Shown: one piece after another, positions 18,592 to 26,510 of the stretch
How positions within the stretch are numbered: the first letter of the stretch is position 1
How the letters are laid out: each line of letters opens with the position of its first letter
Assembly (NCBI RefSeq): GCF_014696065.1
Contig: NZ_JACJPL010000031.1
Coordinates: forward strand, 930,001 to 994,000
Direction: 5' to 3'
DNA: 64,000 nucleotides
DNA from: Leptolyngbya sp. FACHB-261
Lineage (GTDB): Bacteria > Cyanobacteriota > Cyanobacteriia > FACHB-261
Notes under the pieces: model-generated
Told to the model about the DNA's origin: nothing
Seen by the model: only the letters and a program-made list of their open reading frames with translations
Databases searched by the model: none
Made by a program: the position numbers and the translations under genes

Positions 18592-18845
18592 AACCACGAG
18601 TTCGCCCCTCAGGAAAATCGTATCAAATTCAATTTGAATTGCTTCTGCAATAAAATCTAAAACGAAGATCAGGAAAGGCATTATTTCTTGAATCCCTGTA
18701 CCAATTCATATTCCTTATTCATCAACACGATGCTATTTGTGGAGTGATAGCACAGAAACAACAGTTGCTTACAGCTCTGTAGTAGGGTGATCACTCCAGG
18801 GGCACCACTGTATACTTCTCATGTAGCTTCTGCGAACTCAACCCG

Positions 18846-19790
18846 ATGCACCAGCGCCAGTTTAAGGATGATCCCCTCAAGCCAATTAGCCTATTGGATG
18901 AGTTACCGGATCAGCCCTTGCTTTCGAGCAAGTCAAAAAGCTGGAAAGGCATTGCGGTTGAATACTATCATCATCCTGCCAATAGTCTGGTTTCTCCTCC
19001 GCTTGCACACCATCTCATCACCTTGAACTGTGGAACACCGTATCGCTTAGTGCAGCAGTTGGACGGACAGGTTTATGAAGCCGAAGTTACCAGGGGAGAC
19101 ATGATCTTGACTCCTGCTAATCGCCCCACTGAATGGGCCTGGCACAATGAGGTTAATGTTTTACATTTGTGTCTTGAGCCAGCCTTAGTTGCCAAGGTAG
19201 CCCTAGAAGCAGTTGAGGTTGATTCGGTCCGCGTTGAAATTCTCAATCATTTTGCAGCGGCTGATCCTCAAATCCGACAAATCGGCCAATTGCTTCTTGC
19301 AGAATTAGAATCTAAAAAAGTGGGCAGTCGTCTTTATGCTGAGTCATTAGTCAATGCTCTAGTCGTTCACTTAATCAGAGAGTACAGCACCATTGAAAGA
19401 TCAGTTCAGCAGTACACAGGGGGCTTATCTGAGTCGAAATTAAAACAAGTCATTGCTTACATACAGGAACATCTAAATCAGGATTTGAGTTTGGAGGAAA
19501 TTGCGGCTGAAGTCAATTTGAGCGCATATCATTTCGCACGCTTATTCAAGCGATCAACCGGTTCAGCACCGCATCAGTATCAGATTCATTGTCGGGTTGA
19601 GCGTGCCAAGGAATTATTGCAGCAGGGCGAGATGGCCATCACCGATATTGCTACTCAGGTCGGTTTTTACGATCAAAGTCACCTTAGCCGCCACTTCAAG
19701 CGAATTGTGGGGGTTTCTCCTAAAGCGATGCAGCAGAGTAGCAAGAATGTCCTATGGATTAGCAAGAGTGTCCAAGACTGCACTGCCTGA
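18846..19790 (+). CDS. AraC-family transcriptional regulator
   Basis: A 314-residue regulator. The N-terminal half is a ligand domain, and the C-terminal half has LEEIAAEVNLSAYHFARLFK and ITDIATQVGFYDQSHLSRHF, then GVSPKAM, giving the two AraC HTH units. It is a paralogue of the regulator at 5138-6031. It stands directly upstream of the broken Tat-SDR and the run of exported proteins to 24 kb, all on the same strand, so it is the best candidate controller of that run. Confidence 0.9.
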   Translation: MHQRQFKDDPLKPISLLDELPDQPLLSSKSKSWKGIAVEYYHHPANSLVSPPLAHHLITLNCGTPYRLVQQLDGQVYEAEVTRGDMILTPANRPTEWAWHNEVNVLHLCLEPALVAKVALEAVEVDSVRVEILNHFAAADPQIRQIGQLLLAELESKKVGSRLYAESLVNALVVHLIREYSTIERSVQQYTGGLSESKLKQVIAYIQEHLNQDLSLEEIAAEVNLSAYHFARLFKRSTGSAPHQYQIHCRVERAKELLQQGEMAITDIATQVGFYDQSHLSRHFKRIVGVSPKAMQQSSKNVLWISKSVQDCTA

Positions 19791-19866
19791 GTCCTTCTAG
19801 AGTTGGAACAGATAACGAGAAGCGTCTAGCGCTTACTCCAACTGGATTTCAAAAGGAGTGGTTGGT

Positions 19867-20168
19867 ATGAACGCCGATAATGATAGAGGCTCTTCCCCAG
19901 CCAAAATCTTTTCGACTCGCCGCAAACTGATTGTGGGTGGGGCAACTGCTCTTGGCACTGTGGCAGCAGAAAGCATACTTTCTGCTGCCACAGTGCCGCA
20001 CAACAGCCGTCCACAAATCCGCAAGTGCTAGCTAAGGGAGACGGGGTTGCGGGCAAAGTTGACCTCATCAGTAGTGCAGCACGCGGCATTGGGCGAGTGC
20101 CGACTCTGAGACTGGCAGGCGAGGGCGCTGATATGGTGGCTAAGGCCACGGGCAATTATGAAATCTAG
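19867..20168 (+). pseudogene. Broken Tat-exported SDR gene
   Basis: The gene starts well (AAGGAG site at 19852, ATG 19867) with a twin-arginine signal, TRRKLIVGGATALG. It then hits TAG in frame after NSRPQIRKC. In the next frame the SDR fold continues as LAKGDGVAGKVDLI, SSAARGIGR and LAGEGADMVAKA, ending at 20168, so there is a frameshift near 20010. The remaining ~200 residues (NNAG, YxxxK) are missing: the frame runs directly into the start of the next gene at 20158, pointing to a deletion. The intact homologue type is seen at 12640. Confidence 0.8.
19954..19997. repeat. 20-bp perfect hairpin in Tat-signal coding DNA
   Basis: Bases 19954-19973 and 19978-19997 are exact reverse complements around the loop CATA. 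The hairpin lies in the signal-peptide region of the broken SDR and encodes a near-symmetric TVAAES/LSAATV segment. It is too long to be chance. Confidence 0.9.
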
Positions 20169-20865
20169 GCGACGCAAGTTTATTTACGGTGTTGCGACTG
20201 TCTTGATGGTTTCGATCCTTTTAGGAATTGCATCGCTCAACACTAGCTCACAAGTTGCGAGCGCTCAAAGCCAAAACGGCATAATTCAGAGTCAGATGAC
20301 TACACCAATTCGTGTTTGCTCTGCTGAAACCCTGAATCGAACTGCTACCCCAAACATGAACGCTAATGAGCGTTTGGCGCTACCCAGTGAGTTTCATCGC
20401 AAACTTCAGCCAATGATTGGAACATTTCGCGTCAGGCAAACTGCACGGTTTACAGCCAACGCAATGCCTGTTGAATTCACCGGAATTACGGCACGCCGCT
20501 ATTGGTTGGAGGATTGCACAACTCTCTTTGAAATCATGGAAGGTGCGGCTAATGAGCAACCATTCACACGGCTTGCTCTCTACACTTACCAACCTCTCGA
20601 TCAGGAATACCAACTGGCATCAATGGATACCCGCACTCCTGGTCTAATGAGCCTTCGCAACGTTGGGATTGAGGGCAACAATATTAGCTTTGGCATGACC
20701 TATACCTTCCCAGGTCTTACTTCAGACATTGATGGACGTTCTACCAAGTTGCGCCATGTTCTTCAGATTCAGAGCAACCGGCGACAGGTATTAAGTCAAT
20801 ATTTCCAATATCCGGCAGAAAACGAGTTTTTAGCAATTGAATATACTTACGAACGCATTCAATAG
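20158..20865 (+). CDS. Exported DUF1579-like protein
   Basis: A 235-residue protein with a basic start (KSRRRKF) and a hydrophobic signal segment to about residue 38. The mature part has the pattern MIGTFRVRQTARF, ITARRYWLEDCTTLFEIM, PFTRLALYTYQPLDQEY and MDTRTPG, resembling DUF1579 beta-barrel proteins, which often sit with VOC proteins. No catalytic residues are known for the family. The start overlaps the tail of the SDR pseudogene by 11 bases, and no strong ribosome site is visible. Confidence 0.65.
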   Translation: MKSRRRKFIYGVATVLMVSILLGIASLNTSSQVASAQSQNGIIQSQMTTPIRVCSAETLNRTATPNMNANERLALPSEFHRKLQPMIGTFRVRQTARFTANAMPVEFTGITARRYWLEDCTTLFEIMEGAANEQPFTRLALYTYQPLDQEYQLASMDTRTPGLMSLRNVGIEGNNISFGMTYTFPGLTSDIDGRSTKLRHVLQIQSNRRQVLSQYFQYPAENEFLAIEYTYERIQ

Positions 20866-20912
20866 CGGCTCTATTCGGTGAAGAAGCTTGAAATGGCAAA
20901 TCGATTACACAT

Positions 20913-21470
20913 ATGCGAAGATTTTTGAGAATTGCTTTGAGTACCTTTGCAGTTCTGGTTCTTGTGAACTTTTTGGCAATGCAGCCAAAGCAAACAGAAG
21001 TGCAAGCGCAGCCTACAACTTCAGATCTCACAGTGAATCAATCAACCGTTATGCCACTGGGCTCTCCAAGACCTCATCATGTGGCACTATCTGTTCCCAA
21101 CTTTGAAGAAACACTCCAATGGTATCAAGACAAACTCGGCTTCAAAGTCACTCTTAGACGTGATTTGACCCAGCTATCAACGCAGCAAGCATTTTTAGAA
21201 CTGAATGGATTTCGCCTTGAGATCTTCGCACGGCAAAACTCGGCCCGGGCACAGCCACCACCTGCAACAGTTCCCGATGATTTATTGGTACAGGGATACA
21301 AGCATATTGCTCTCGCAGTGGATGATTTGGATGCAGTTCCAGCAGAGCTCAAAAGGCGAGGTGTGAGATTCTTATGGGAGCCAACGGTAGATGAAGCGCT
21401 TCAGCTCAAGCTTTGCTTCATCAAAGACAACAATGGCAATTTGATCGAACTCGTCCAGGAACTTAATTAA
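20913..21470 (+). CDS. VOC/glyoxalase-family protein with export signal
   Basis: A 185-residue protein. Residues 1-32 are signal-like (MRRFLRIALS, then a hydrophobic run ending VQAQ). The VOC domain follows: PHHVALSVPNFEETLQWYQDKLGF, then GYKHIALAVDDLDAVPAELKRRG and DNNGNLIELVQ, the two beta-alpha-beta-beta-beta modules. Metal-ligand positions are H in PHHVAL, E in LEIFA, H in KHIALAV and E in LIELV. VOC enzymes include dioxygenases, lyases and isomerases; this one's reaction is unknown. Export is unusual for the family. Confidence 0.85.
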   Translation: MRRFLRIALSTFAVLVLVNFLAMQPKQTEVQAQPTTSDLTVNQSTVMPLGSPRPHHVALSVPNFEETLQWYQDKLGFKVTLRRDLTQLSTQQAFLELNGFRLEIFARQNSARAQPPPATVPDDLLVQGYKHIALAVDDLDAVPAELKRRGVRFLWEPTVDEALQLKLCFIKDNNGNLIELVQELN

Positions 21471-21488
21471 AAGTCGAGAGGAGTGTTT

Positions 21489-22079
21489 ATGAAACCTTTT
21501 ACACAGAACCATCCGTTTTTTAAGAGTGTCGCTGCCTCGGCTATTCTGTCTAGCTCACTCCTCGTCTTATTTCAAGCCACCCAATCCGCCAAGGCGCGAA
21601 CTTTTGAGAATTCAGCAAGCCCTCCTCACTCAACGATTAGTCAACATGCTGAAGCTGCTGCAAAAAACGGTCTAGATTCGCTGCAAATCTTCAACGTTGC
21701 GATTTCTGTCTCGGATATTGACGCATCTGTAAAGTGGTATGAGGATAATCTAGGTTTCCAGCTTCAGAACAGACGCCGTGTTTCTACAGGAATTGAGATT
21801 GCCTTAATTGAAAACAATGGATTCTTTATTGATCTAATTCATATTGCTGGCAGCGAAAACTTAGAGGGCAGCCCGAAAGAACCACCAGATCACCTTAAGG
21901 TACAAGGATTGAGAAATTTGGTCTTCTGGGTCGATGACCTGAAATCCGCAGATGCTCAGCTTAAGTCAAAAGGAGTTGAACTTATTTGGGAGAGTAGATA
22001 CATTCCTGAAGTTGGAACTTCTGTCACTAATTTCCGCGATAACAATGGCAACTTGATTGCAATCTGGGAGAGAAACTGA
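21489..22079 (+). CDS. VOC/glyoxalase-family protein with export signal
   Basis: About 196 residues. A GAGAGGAG ribosome site at 21476-21483 favours ATG 21489 over the in-frame GTG 21483. The N-terminus has a hydrophobic signal (SVAASAILSSSLLVLFQA) ending near AKA. The VOC domain shows NVAISVSDIDASVKWYEDNLGF, RNLVFWVDDLKSADAQLKSKG and DNNGNLIAIWE. Two usual metal-ligand positions differ: the second-module histidine is Asn/Leu-like (LRNLVFW) and the final glutamate is shifted, so metal binding may be altered. It is 18 bases after the previous VOC gene, in the same unit. Confidence 0.85.
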   Translation: MKPFTQNHPFFKSVAASAILSSSLLVLFQATQSAKARTFENSASPPHSTISQHAEAAAKNGLDSLQIFNVAISVSDIDASVKWYEDNLGFQLQNRRRVSTGIEIALIENNGFFIDLIHIAGSENLEGSPKEPPDHLKVQGLRNLVFWVDDLKSADAQLKSKGVELIWESRYIPEVGTSVTNFRDNNGNLIAIWERN

Positions 22080-22149
22080 ACATTCTCTCGGCAAGGTTGA
22101 TCATTGTTGATCACATTTTTTGCGCAAATTCTACTTCTTCTTAAACTCT

Positions 22150-23313
22150 ATGCAACCTTCAATTCGCAGAACGCTAACTGTTGTCATCCCTGCCGTTCTC
22201 CTGGTGAGCGCGACTGGACTCACTGCTGCACAAAACTCAACCCGACAAGAACCTGTGCGCCAGGTTACTCAAGCTACAGTCAGGTTACCTGAAAGACCTG
22301 TAACGAATGAAGTTGAGCTTGAAGTCGTTGCGACTCTGCCGATTCGTCCCTCGGCTGTTGTTAGAACACAGGATGGCAGAATCATTTGGACAGAGCATTT
22401 CGGTGCGCCGAACCCAAATAAAGTTCACGAATTGCTACCGGATGGCACTCTCCGCGACTATCCTGCTGGAGCAAAATATGAATCTCATTCCCTACGGCTA
22501 GACAGCAAAGGGGTTCTTTGGATGCTAGATATGGGTGGGAACGGTAGATTGCCAAAGTTAGTGGGATGGAATACAAACACCGAAACACTAGTGAAAGAAA
22601 TCTCCATTTCTCCACCAGCTTATGAGCCAAATTCTGCACTTCAAGACTTTGTGATTGACGAGAAAAACAATCAGGCCATTATTGCAGACACAGGTGGCGG
22701 CTTTGAGCCTCAACGGTTTAATCCTGCATTGGTGGTGGTTGACTTAAATAGTGGGCAGGCACGTCGCATCCTACAGGGACACCGCACTGTGCAGGCCGAG
22801 CCGCTCAACACTATCATTGAAGGGAAACCCTTGATGCTGACTATCGATAAGCAAGGCACACAAATCCCTTCCCGTTGGGGTGTGAATGGCATTGCCCTTG
22901 ATCCGGTTCAGGAGTGGCTTTACTACGCTCCCATGACAAGTACGAGCGTCTACCGTATTGCAACTCAGGATTTAGCAAATGCAAACCTCAGCGCAAGTGA
23001 ACTGGGTAGCCGAGTGCAAAGGTATGGTGACCGGAACATTGGTGATGGTTTAATGGTCGATACCGCCGGCAATGTCTACAACACAGATTTACAATACAAC
23101 GCGATTGGTGTTACCAACGATCAAGGCAACTATCGATTGATTCGTCGTGATGACAAACTATTGAACTTCAGCGAAGGCTTTGAACCTGCTGTAGATGGCT
23201 ATGTTTATGTAGCAACGAACCAAGCGCACAGAAGTGTCTTCTTTCAGCCTGTGGATAGCGGTGTTCCGCCTTATTACCTGCTCCGTTTTCGACCACTTGC
23301 ACCGGCCCGCTAA
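22150..23313 (+). CDS. Exported major royal jelly/yellow-family protein
   Basis: About 387 residues with an export signal (SIRRTLTVVIPAVLLVSATGLTAA). The remainder is a six-bladed propeller of the MRJP/yellow type: LRLDSKGVLWMLDMG, FVIDEKNNQAIIADTG, GIALDPVQEWLYYAPM and YGDRNIGDGLMVDTAGN. Bacterial members are often annotated as L-dopachrome tautomerase-related or SMP-30-like; activity is unproven. The frame is open to 22120, and ATG 22150 places the basic signal start best. It shares strand and context with the VOC genes. Confidence 0.82.
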   Translation: MQPSIRRTLTVVIPAVLLVSATGLTAAQNSTRQEPVRQVTQATVRLPERPVTNEVELEVVATLPIRPSAVVRTQDGRIIWTEHFGAPNPNKVHELLPDGTLRDYPAGAKYESHSLRLDSKGVLWMLDMGGNGRLPKLVGWNTNTETLVKEISISPPAYEPNSALQDFVIDEKNNQAIIADTGGGFEPQRFNPALVVVDLNSGQARRILQGHRTVQAEPLNTIIEGKPLMLTIDKQGTQIPSRWGVNGIALDPVQEWLYYAPMTSTSVYRIATQDLANANLSASELGSRVQRYGDRNIGDGLMVDTAGNVYNTDLQYNAIGVTNDQGNYRLIRRDDKLLNFSEGFEPAVDGYVYVATNQAHRSVFFQPVDSGVPPYYLLRFRPLAPAR

Positions 23314-23452
23314 ACGCTCCCGGTAGGATTGGCACCGTGCCTTTGTACTAATTTTGGGTTGATTAAACTGGCGAATTTTATGCGTGATTAGTTGCAATTG
23401 CGGCCTTGTAAGTGATGGCTTTGTAAGTGAATTTCCAGTTGGAGAACTAGCC

Positions 23453-23992
23453 GTGCTCAGAAAATTGTGGCCAGCCATCACTCTATCAGTTTTAATGATA
23501 GGTTTTTTGGCAATGTATAGCGCTGCTCAACAGACTCCTCGGCAGCCAGCTCAAAATGCTGCACCGTTAGCGCAGCGTCAGCTCCCACTGCAAATTCACC
23601 ACATGACCGTGTCGGTTGCAGATGTCAATACTGCATCGAAATGGTATTCAGAGAAGCTGGGTTTTAATGAAACCCAGCGGGTCGTCTTAGATAACGGCAA
23701 TGTCCAAATCGCTTGGATGGAAATACCAGGGTTCCGCATCGATCTGGCTCAAGTCAAGAGGTCAATCAGACCAGAGGAGCAAAATGTACTTCCTCCTCAA
23801 CACATGCTCTCGCAGGGCTGGCGACATTTAGCATTTGCAGTTGATGACGTCGATCAAGCCTATGAAATATTGAGGGCACGTGGTGTTGAATTTGTTAGTC
23901 CACCAGCAACCTACAATCCACCTGGTATTCGCATTGTCTATTTTAGGGATATAGATGGCAATATCTTAGAGTTATATAAAGATATCCAATGA
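23453..23992 (+). CDS. VOC/glyoxalase-family protein with export signal
   Basis: About 179 residues, GTG start at 23453 preceded by GGAGAA at 23441. The signal segment is KLWPAITLSVLMIGFLAM, ending near SAAQ. The VOC domain has IHHMTVSVADVNTASKWYSEKLGF, WRHLAFAVDDVDQAYEILRARG and DIDGNILELYK, with the H/E ligand positions all kept. It is the third exported VOC protein in 3 kb and closes the same-strand run. Confidence 0.85.
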   Translation: MLRKLWPAITLSVLMIGFLAMYSAAQQTPRQPAQNAAPLAQRQLPLQIHHMTVSVADVNTASKWYSEKLGFNETQRVVLDNGNVQIAWMEIPGFRIDLAQVKRSIRPEEQNVLPPQHMLSQGWRHLAFAVDDVDQAYEILRARGVEFVSPPATYNPPGIRIVYFRDIDGNILELYKDIQ

Positions 23993-24107
23993 CCAATCAT
24001 GGTCAATAGTAATAACTTACGACCGAATTTTGTATTAAGATGCTTGTCGGTCAACCACTACGTATAGTTGAATAAACTGTGAAATCTTCTCGGCTTAGAT
24101 AAGCGCC

Positions 24108-24603
24108 GTGAGATTAATTCCTGTTAATGAAGAAGTTTTACAAGTCATTGAAGAGGGAGGCGAGCACTTTAGCATTTATTTTCAAGCTGAGTTAGCAGAA
24201 AACTCAGACCTTGTGAGGGAAGTTGTACAGCAGACCCTAGCAATGACGACAGCCAGGACTCCAAACCTGCCTTGGCTGGGTTATCTTGCTATAGATGATA
24301 AAACTAAGGTTGTAGTTGGTACTTGTGCTTTTAAAGCTGCGCCAACTCCTGATGGCGTGGTCGAAATTGCTTATTTCACCTTTCCCCAGTTCGAGGGCCA
24401 GGGTTACGCAACAGCAATGGCAGAAAAGCTGATCGCGATTGGCGTAGAGTCAGCCGAAGTCCGTCACATAATTGCCCATACCTTACCCGAACGCAATGCA
24501 TCAGCCAGGATTCTGGCAAAAGTTCGGTATGCAGCTGGTAGGCGAAGTCGAGGATCCTGAAGATGGAAGGGTTTGGCAGTGGCAAGTAGAGAATGCTGTT
24601 TAA
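24108..24603 (+). pseudogene. GNAT acetyltransferase with C-terminal frameshift
   Basis: From GTG 24108 the frame encodes a GNAT protein (GYLAIDDKTKVVVGTCAFK, TFPQFEGQGYATAMAEKLIA, NASARILAKV). After AKV it runs out as RYAAGRRSRGS and stops at 24560. The neighbouring frame from 24529 continues the family's normal end, MQLVGEVEDPEDGRVWQW, to TAA 24603. One extra base near 24525 explains this. The protein may survive with a changed tail that lacks the last beta strands. It could also be a sequencing error. Confidence 0.8.
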
Positions 24604-24681
24604 CCTTGTGAGTCAACATACAATCAATAAGACTACAACCGCATTGTTTGGGATTGCGACTAAAGACTGGAACTGGTCAAG

Positions 24682-25020
24682 ATGCAAGATACTACCAAAA
24701 TTATTGACTTTCATGCTCATATCTACTTTGACCCTGCAAGCCGGGACGCAGCGGCCCGTATCCGCGAAGGATTAAGCACTAGGTTTGAAGTACAACTAGG
24801 GCGTTGGCATGACCGGCCCATCGGCCCTCATCCCAAAGCGATGTATCAAGTTGCATTTTCTCCAGAGCAATTCGGCAAGCTTGTTCCCTGGTTAATGCTC
24901 AATCGTGAGGGGCTAGATATTTTGGTTCACCCTGAAACAGGGGACGATGTGGGAGACCATACCGACCGCTCTTTGTGGTTAGGAGAGAAGCTAGAGCTTA
25001 ATGTCGAGTTTCTTCGGTAA
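24682..25020 (+). CDS. DOPA 4,5-dioxygenase-family protein
   Basis: A 112-residue single-domain protein with DFHAHIYFD, the WHDRPIGPHP loop and DILVHPETGDDVGDHT, the histidine-rich pattern of the DOPA 4,5-dioxygenase family (extradiol cleavage of catechols in fungal betalain-type and bacterial homologues). Size is normal. It is cytoplasmic. It lies beside the VOC/MRJP run, another hint of aromatic-compound chemistry, though the native substrate is unknown. Confidence 0.88.
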   Translation: MQDTTKIIDFHAHIYFDPASRDAAARIREGLSTRFEVQLGRWHDRPIGPHPKAMYQVAFSPEQFGKLVPWLMLNREGLDILVHPETGDDVGDHTDRSLWLGEKLELNVEFLR

Positions 25021-25496
25021 GCTTGAGCAGCTTATGGCTAGAATTTGGCAGATAGAACAACAACGGTAGAGATGCTCGTTTGATTGGAGCCACATTAGCC
25101 GAAGACCACGAGTTCTACAAATACAAAGATAATCTCACCGGGCTTATCCGCCAATTTGTGGAGCAACATCAGCACGAGTTTACAGCGCAGACTACTTAAT
25201 CCCCTAGTCTACTGGCTTAGCTATCCGGGTTGAATCGCAAGATGCAGGGGCAGTAAGTGACCCATCTTTATCTTTAGTAGGAATAGGGACAGGGTTAACG
25301 CATTCCTAACCTTGAGCCAAAGGTATGAGGAGAGAAAGCATTACCAAAACATAAGTCTTGAGGAGGACACTAAAGCTGTGTTCGACAGCGTACATTGAAG
25401 TTGTTCAATTTGTCTATGGATTGGTTGCTCGCAACGCTGTGTAGTCTGAGCTTAGAACCTTAAGTCCATTCGGTTTTAACAACTTAGGAGTTAGAT
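25021..25496. other. 476-base region with one gene fragment
   Basis: It contains a 48-codon stop-to-stop fragment at 25056-25199, then the leader of csbD. A strong GAGGAGG near 25361 is followed only by very short frames. I see no RNA gene. Confidence 0.4.
25056..25199 (+). pseudogene. Unidentified gene fragment
   Basis: An open stretch without a start codon encodes RDARLIGATLAEDHEFYKYK and ends in a glutamine-rich helix (QFVEQHQHEF) before TAA. Its composition looks like real protein, but the frame is closed by TAG immediately upstream. I do not recognise the family. Confidence 0.3.
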
Positions 25497-25688
25497 ATGA
25501 GCGCTGAAGATAGAGCTAAAGCGACTGGCAAGAACTTGGAAGGTAAGGTCCAGGAAGCCTGGGGTAAAGTAACAGGCGACCCAGAGGACCAACTGGAAGG
25601 TCAGGCAAAGCAGGGACAAGCCCAGGCTATGCATGCCAAAGAAAACATCAAAGAAAAAGCGAAAGAAATAGTCGACGAAGCTCTGTAA
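25497..25688 (+). CDS. CsbD-family stress protein
   Basis: A 63-residue hydrophilic protein: an SAEDRAKATGKNLEGKVQEA start, then GKVTGDPEDQLEGQAKQ, the CsbD signature, and a lysine/glutamate-rich helix. CsbD-like proteins are induced by general stress; the molecular role is unknown. There is a TTAGGAG site 8 bases before the ATG. Confidence 0.92.
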   Translation: MSAEDRAKATGKNLEGKVQEAWGKVTGDPEDQLEGQAKQGQAQAMHAKENIKEKAKEIVDEAL

Positions 25689-25751
25689 CTAAGAGCATCA
25701 CTAAGGGCATAAATAAGGGCTCCTTGTAGAGAGCAACCCCTTAGGCTGAGC

Positions 25752-25771
25752 CGGGTTAAGAGAATAACCCG
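25752..25771 (+). terminator. Small hairpin after csbD
   Basis: CGGGTTA (25752-25758) pairs with TAACCCG (25765-25771) across AGAGAA, 64 bases after the csbD stop. A second imperfect stem follows around 25792-25820. No clean T run follows the first, so termination is only likely. Confidence 0.45.
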
Positions 25772-25964
25772 ACCTTAATAAAAGCAAAAGCCTATCCTAG
25801 AATTGTTCCAGGATGGGTCTTTGCTAATTTAAATCGAACCTGCTCCAGACTTAAGGTTTTGCCACAGAATTACAGGAGAGGCGTGGACAATACTTGAAGT
25901 TCTATCACTAGATAGGAACTTATTAAGGCTTACTAGGCTAGCCCTATCTCTCAAAATCTCACCC

Positions 25965-26366
25965 TCAGTCTCTAACCTGGGCCATCATTGCAGCATCATC
26001 CCAATAGGAGGAAACCTGTTGAATCTTGCCGGTTTCGTGGATCTCAAACACGCTAATGCCCTCAGCAGTGCCTCGTTTCCCATTCTTTGCCCAGCCCTGC
26101 ATAGTCCATTTGACGGCTGCTCCATTTTCTACAATGAAGACCTGATCCTGGGATATCTGTAGTTTTTCAAAAAACATCGAGAGCAGTCCAAAAAACTTTC
26201 GAGCAGTTTCATGGACTTTATTAGGTGGCTTACCGACTGGATCGTAGATTAAGGCATCCTCTGTGAAACTCTCAATCCAAGCATCTGGGTTCATGGCTTG
26301 GAAGTTAGCGAAGTAGGCAGTGACTAAAGCTTGGATGGTTTCTGGTGACATTGAGTTATTCTGCAT
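25965..26366 (-). CDS. SnoaL-like/NTF2-fold protein
   Basis: A 133-residue single-domain protein: ALVTAYFANFQAMNPDAWIESFTEDALIYDPVG, broken here as AYFANFQAMN and ESFTEDALIYDPVG, is the start of the NTF2/SnoaL cone fold, and SVFEIHETGKIQQVSSYWD is its end. Members bind or isomerise small hydrophobic molecules; the substrate is not predictable. It is divergent from the phytochelatin synthase gene, with 144 bases between them. Confidence 0.82.
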   Translation of the reverse strand: MQNNSMSPETIQALVTAYFANFQAMNPDAWIESFTEDALIYDPVGKPPNKVHETARKFFGLLSMFFEKLQISQDQVFIVENGAAVKWTMQGWAKNGKRGTAEGISVFEIHETGKIQQVSSYWDDAAMMAQVRD

Positions 26367-26510
26367 GACGAAAGTGTAACAACCTGGGTCTAGAGCACTA
26401 ACTCCACCTCTATCAATGTAATGTATCGAAGGTTCACAGCTAGATGTTACTCGCTGTTATCTCGTAGCAATAGCGATAGAATGCAATTCGAATGACTGTT
26501 ATGAGAATTT

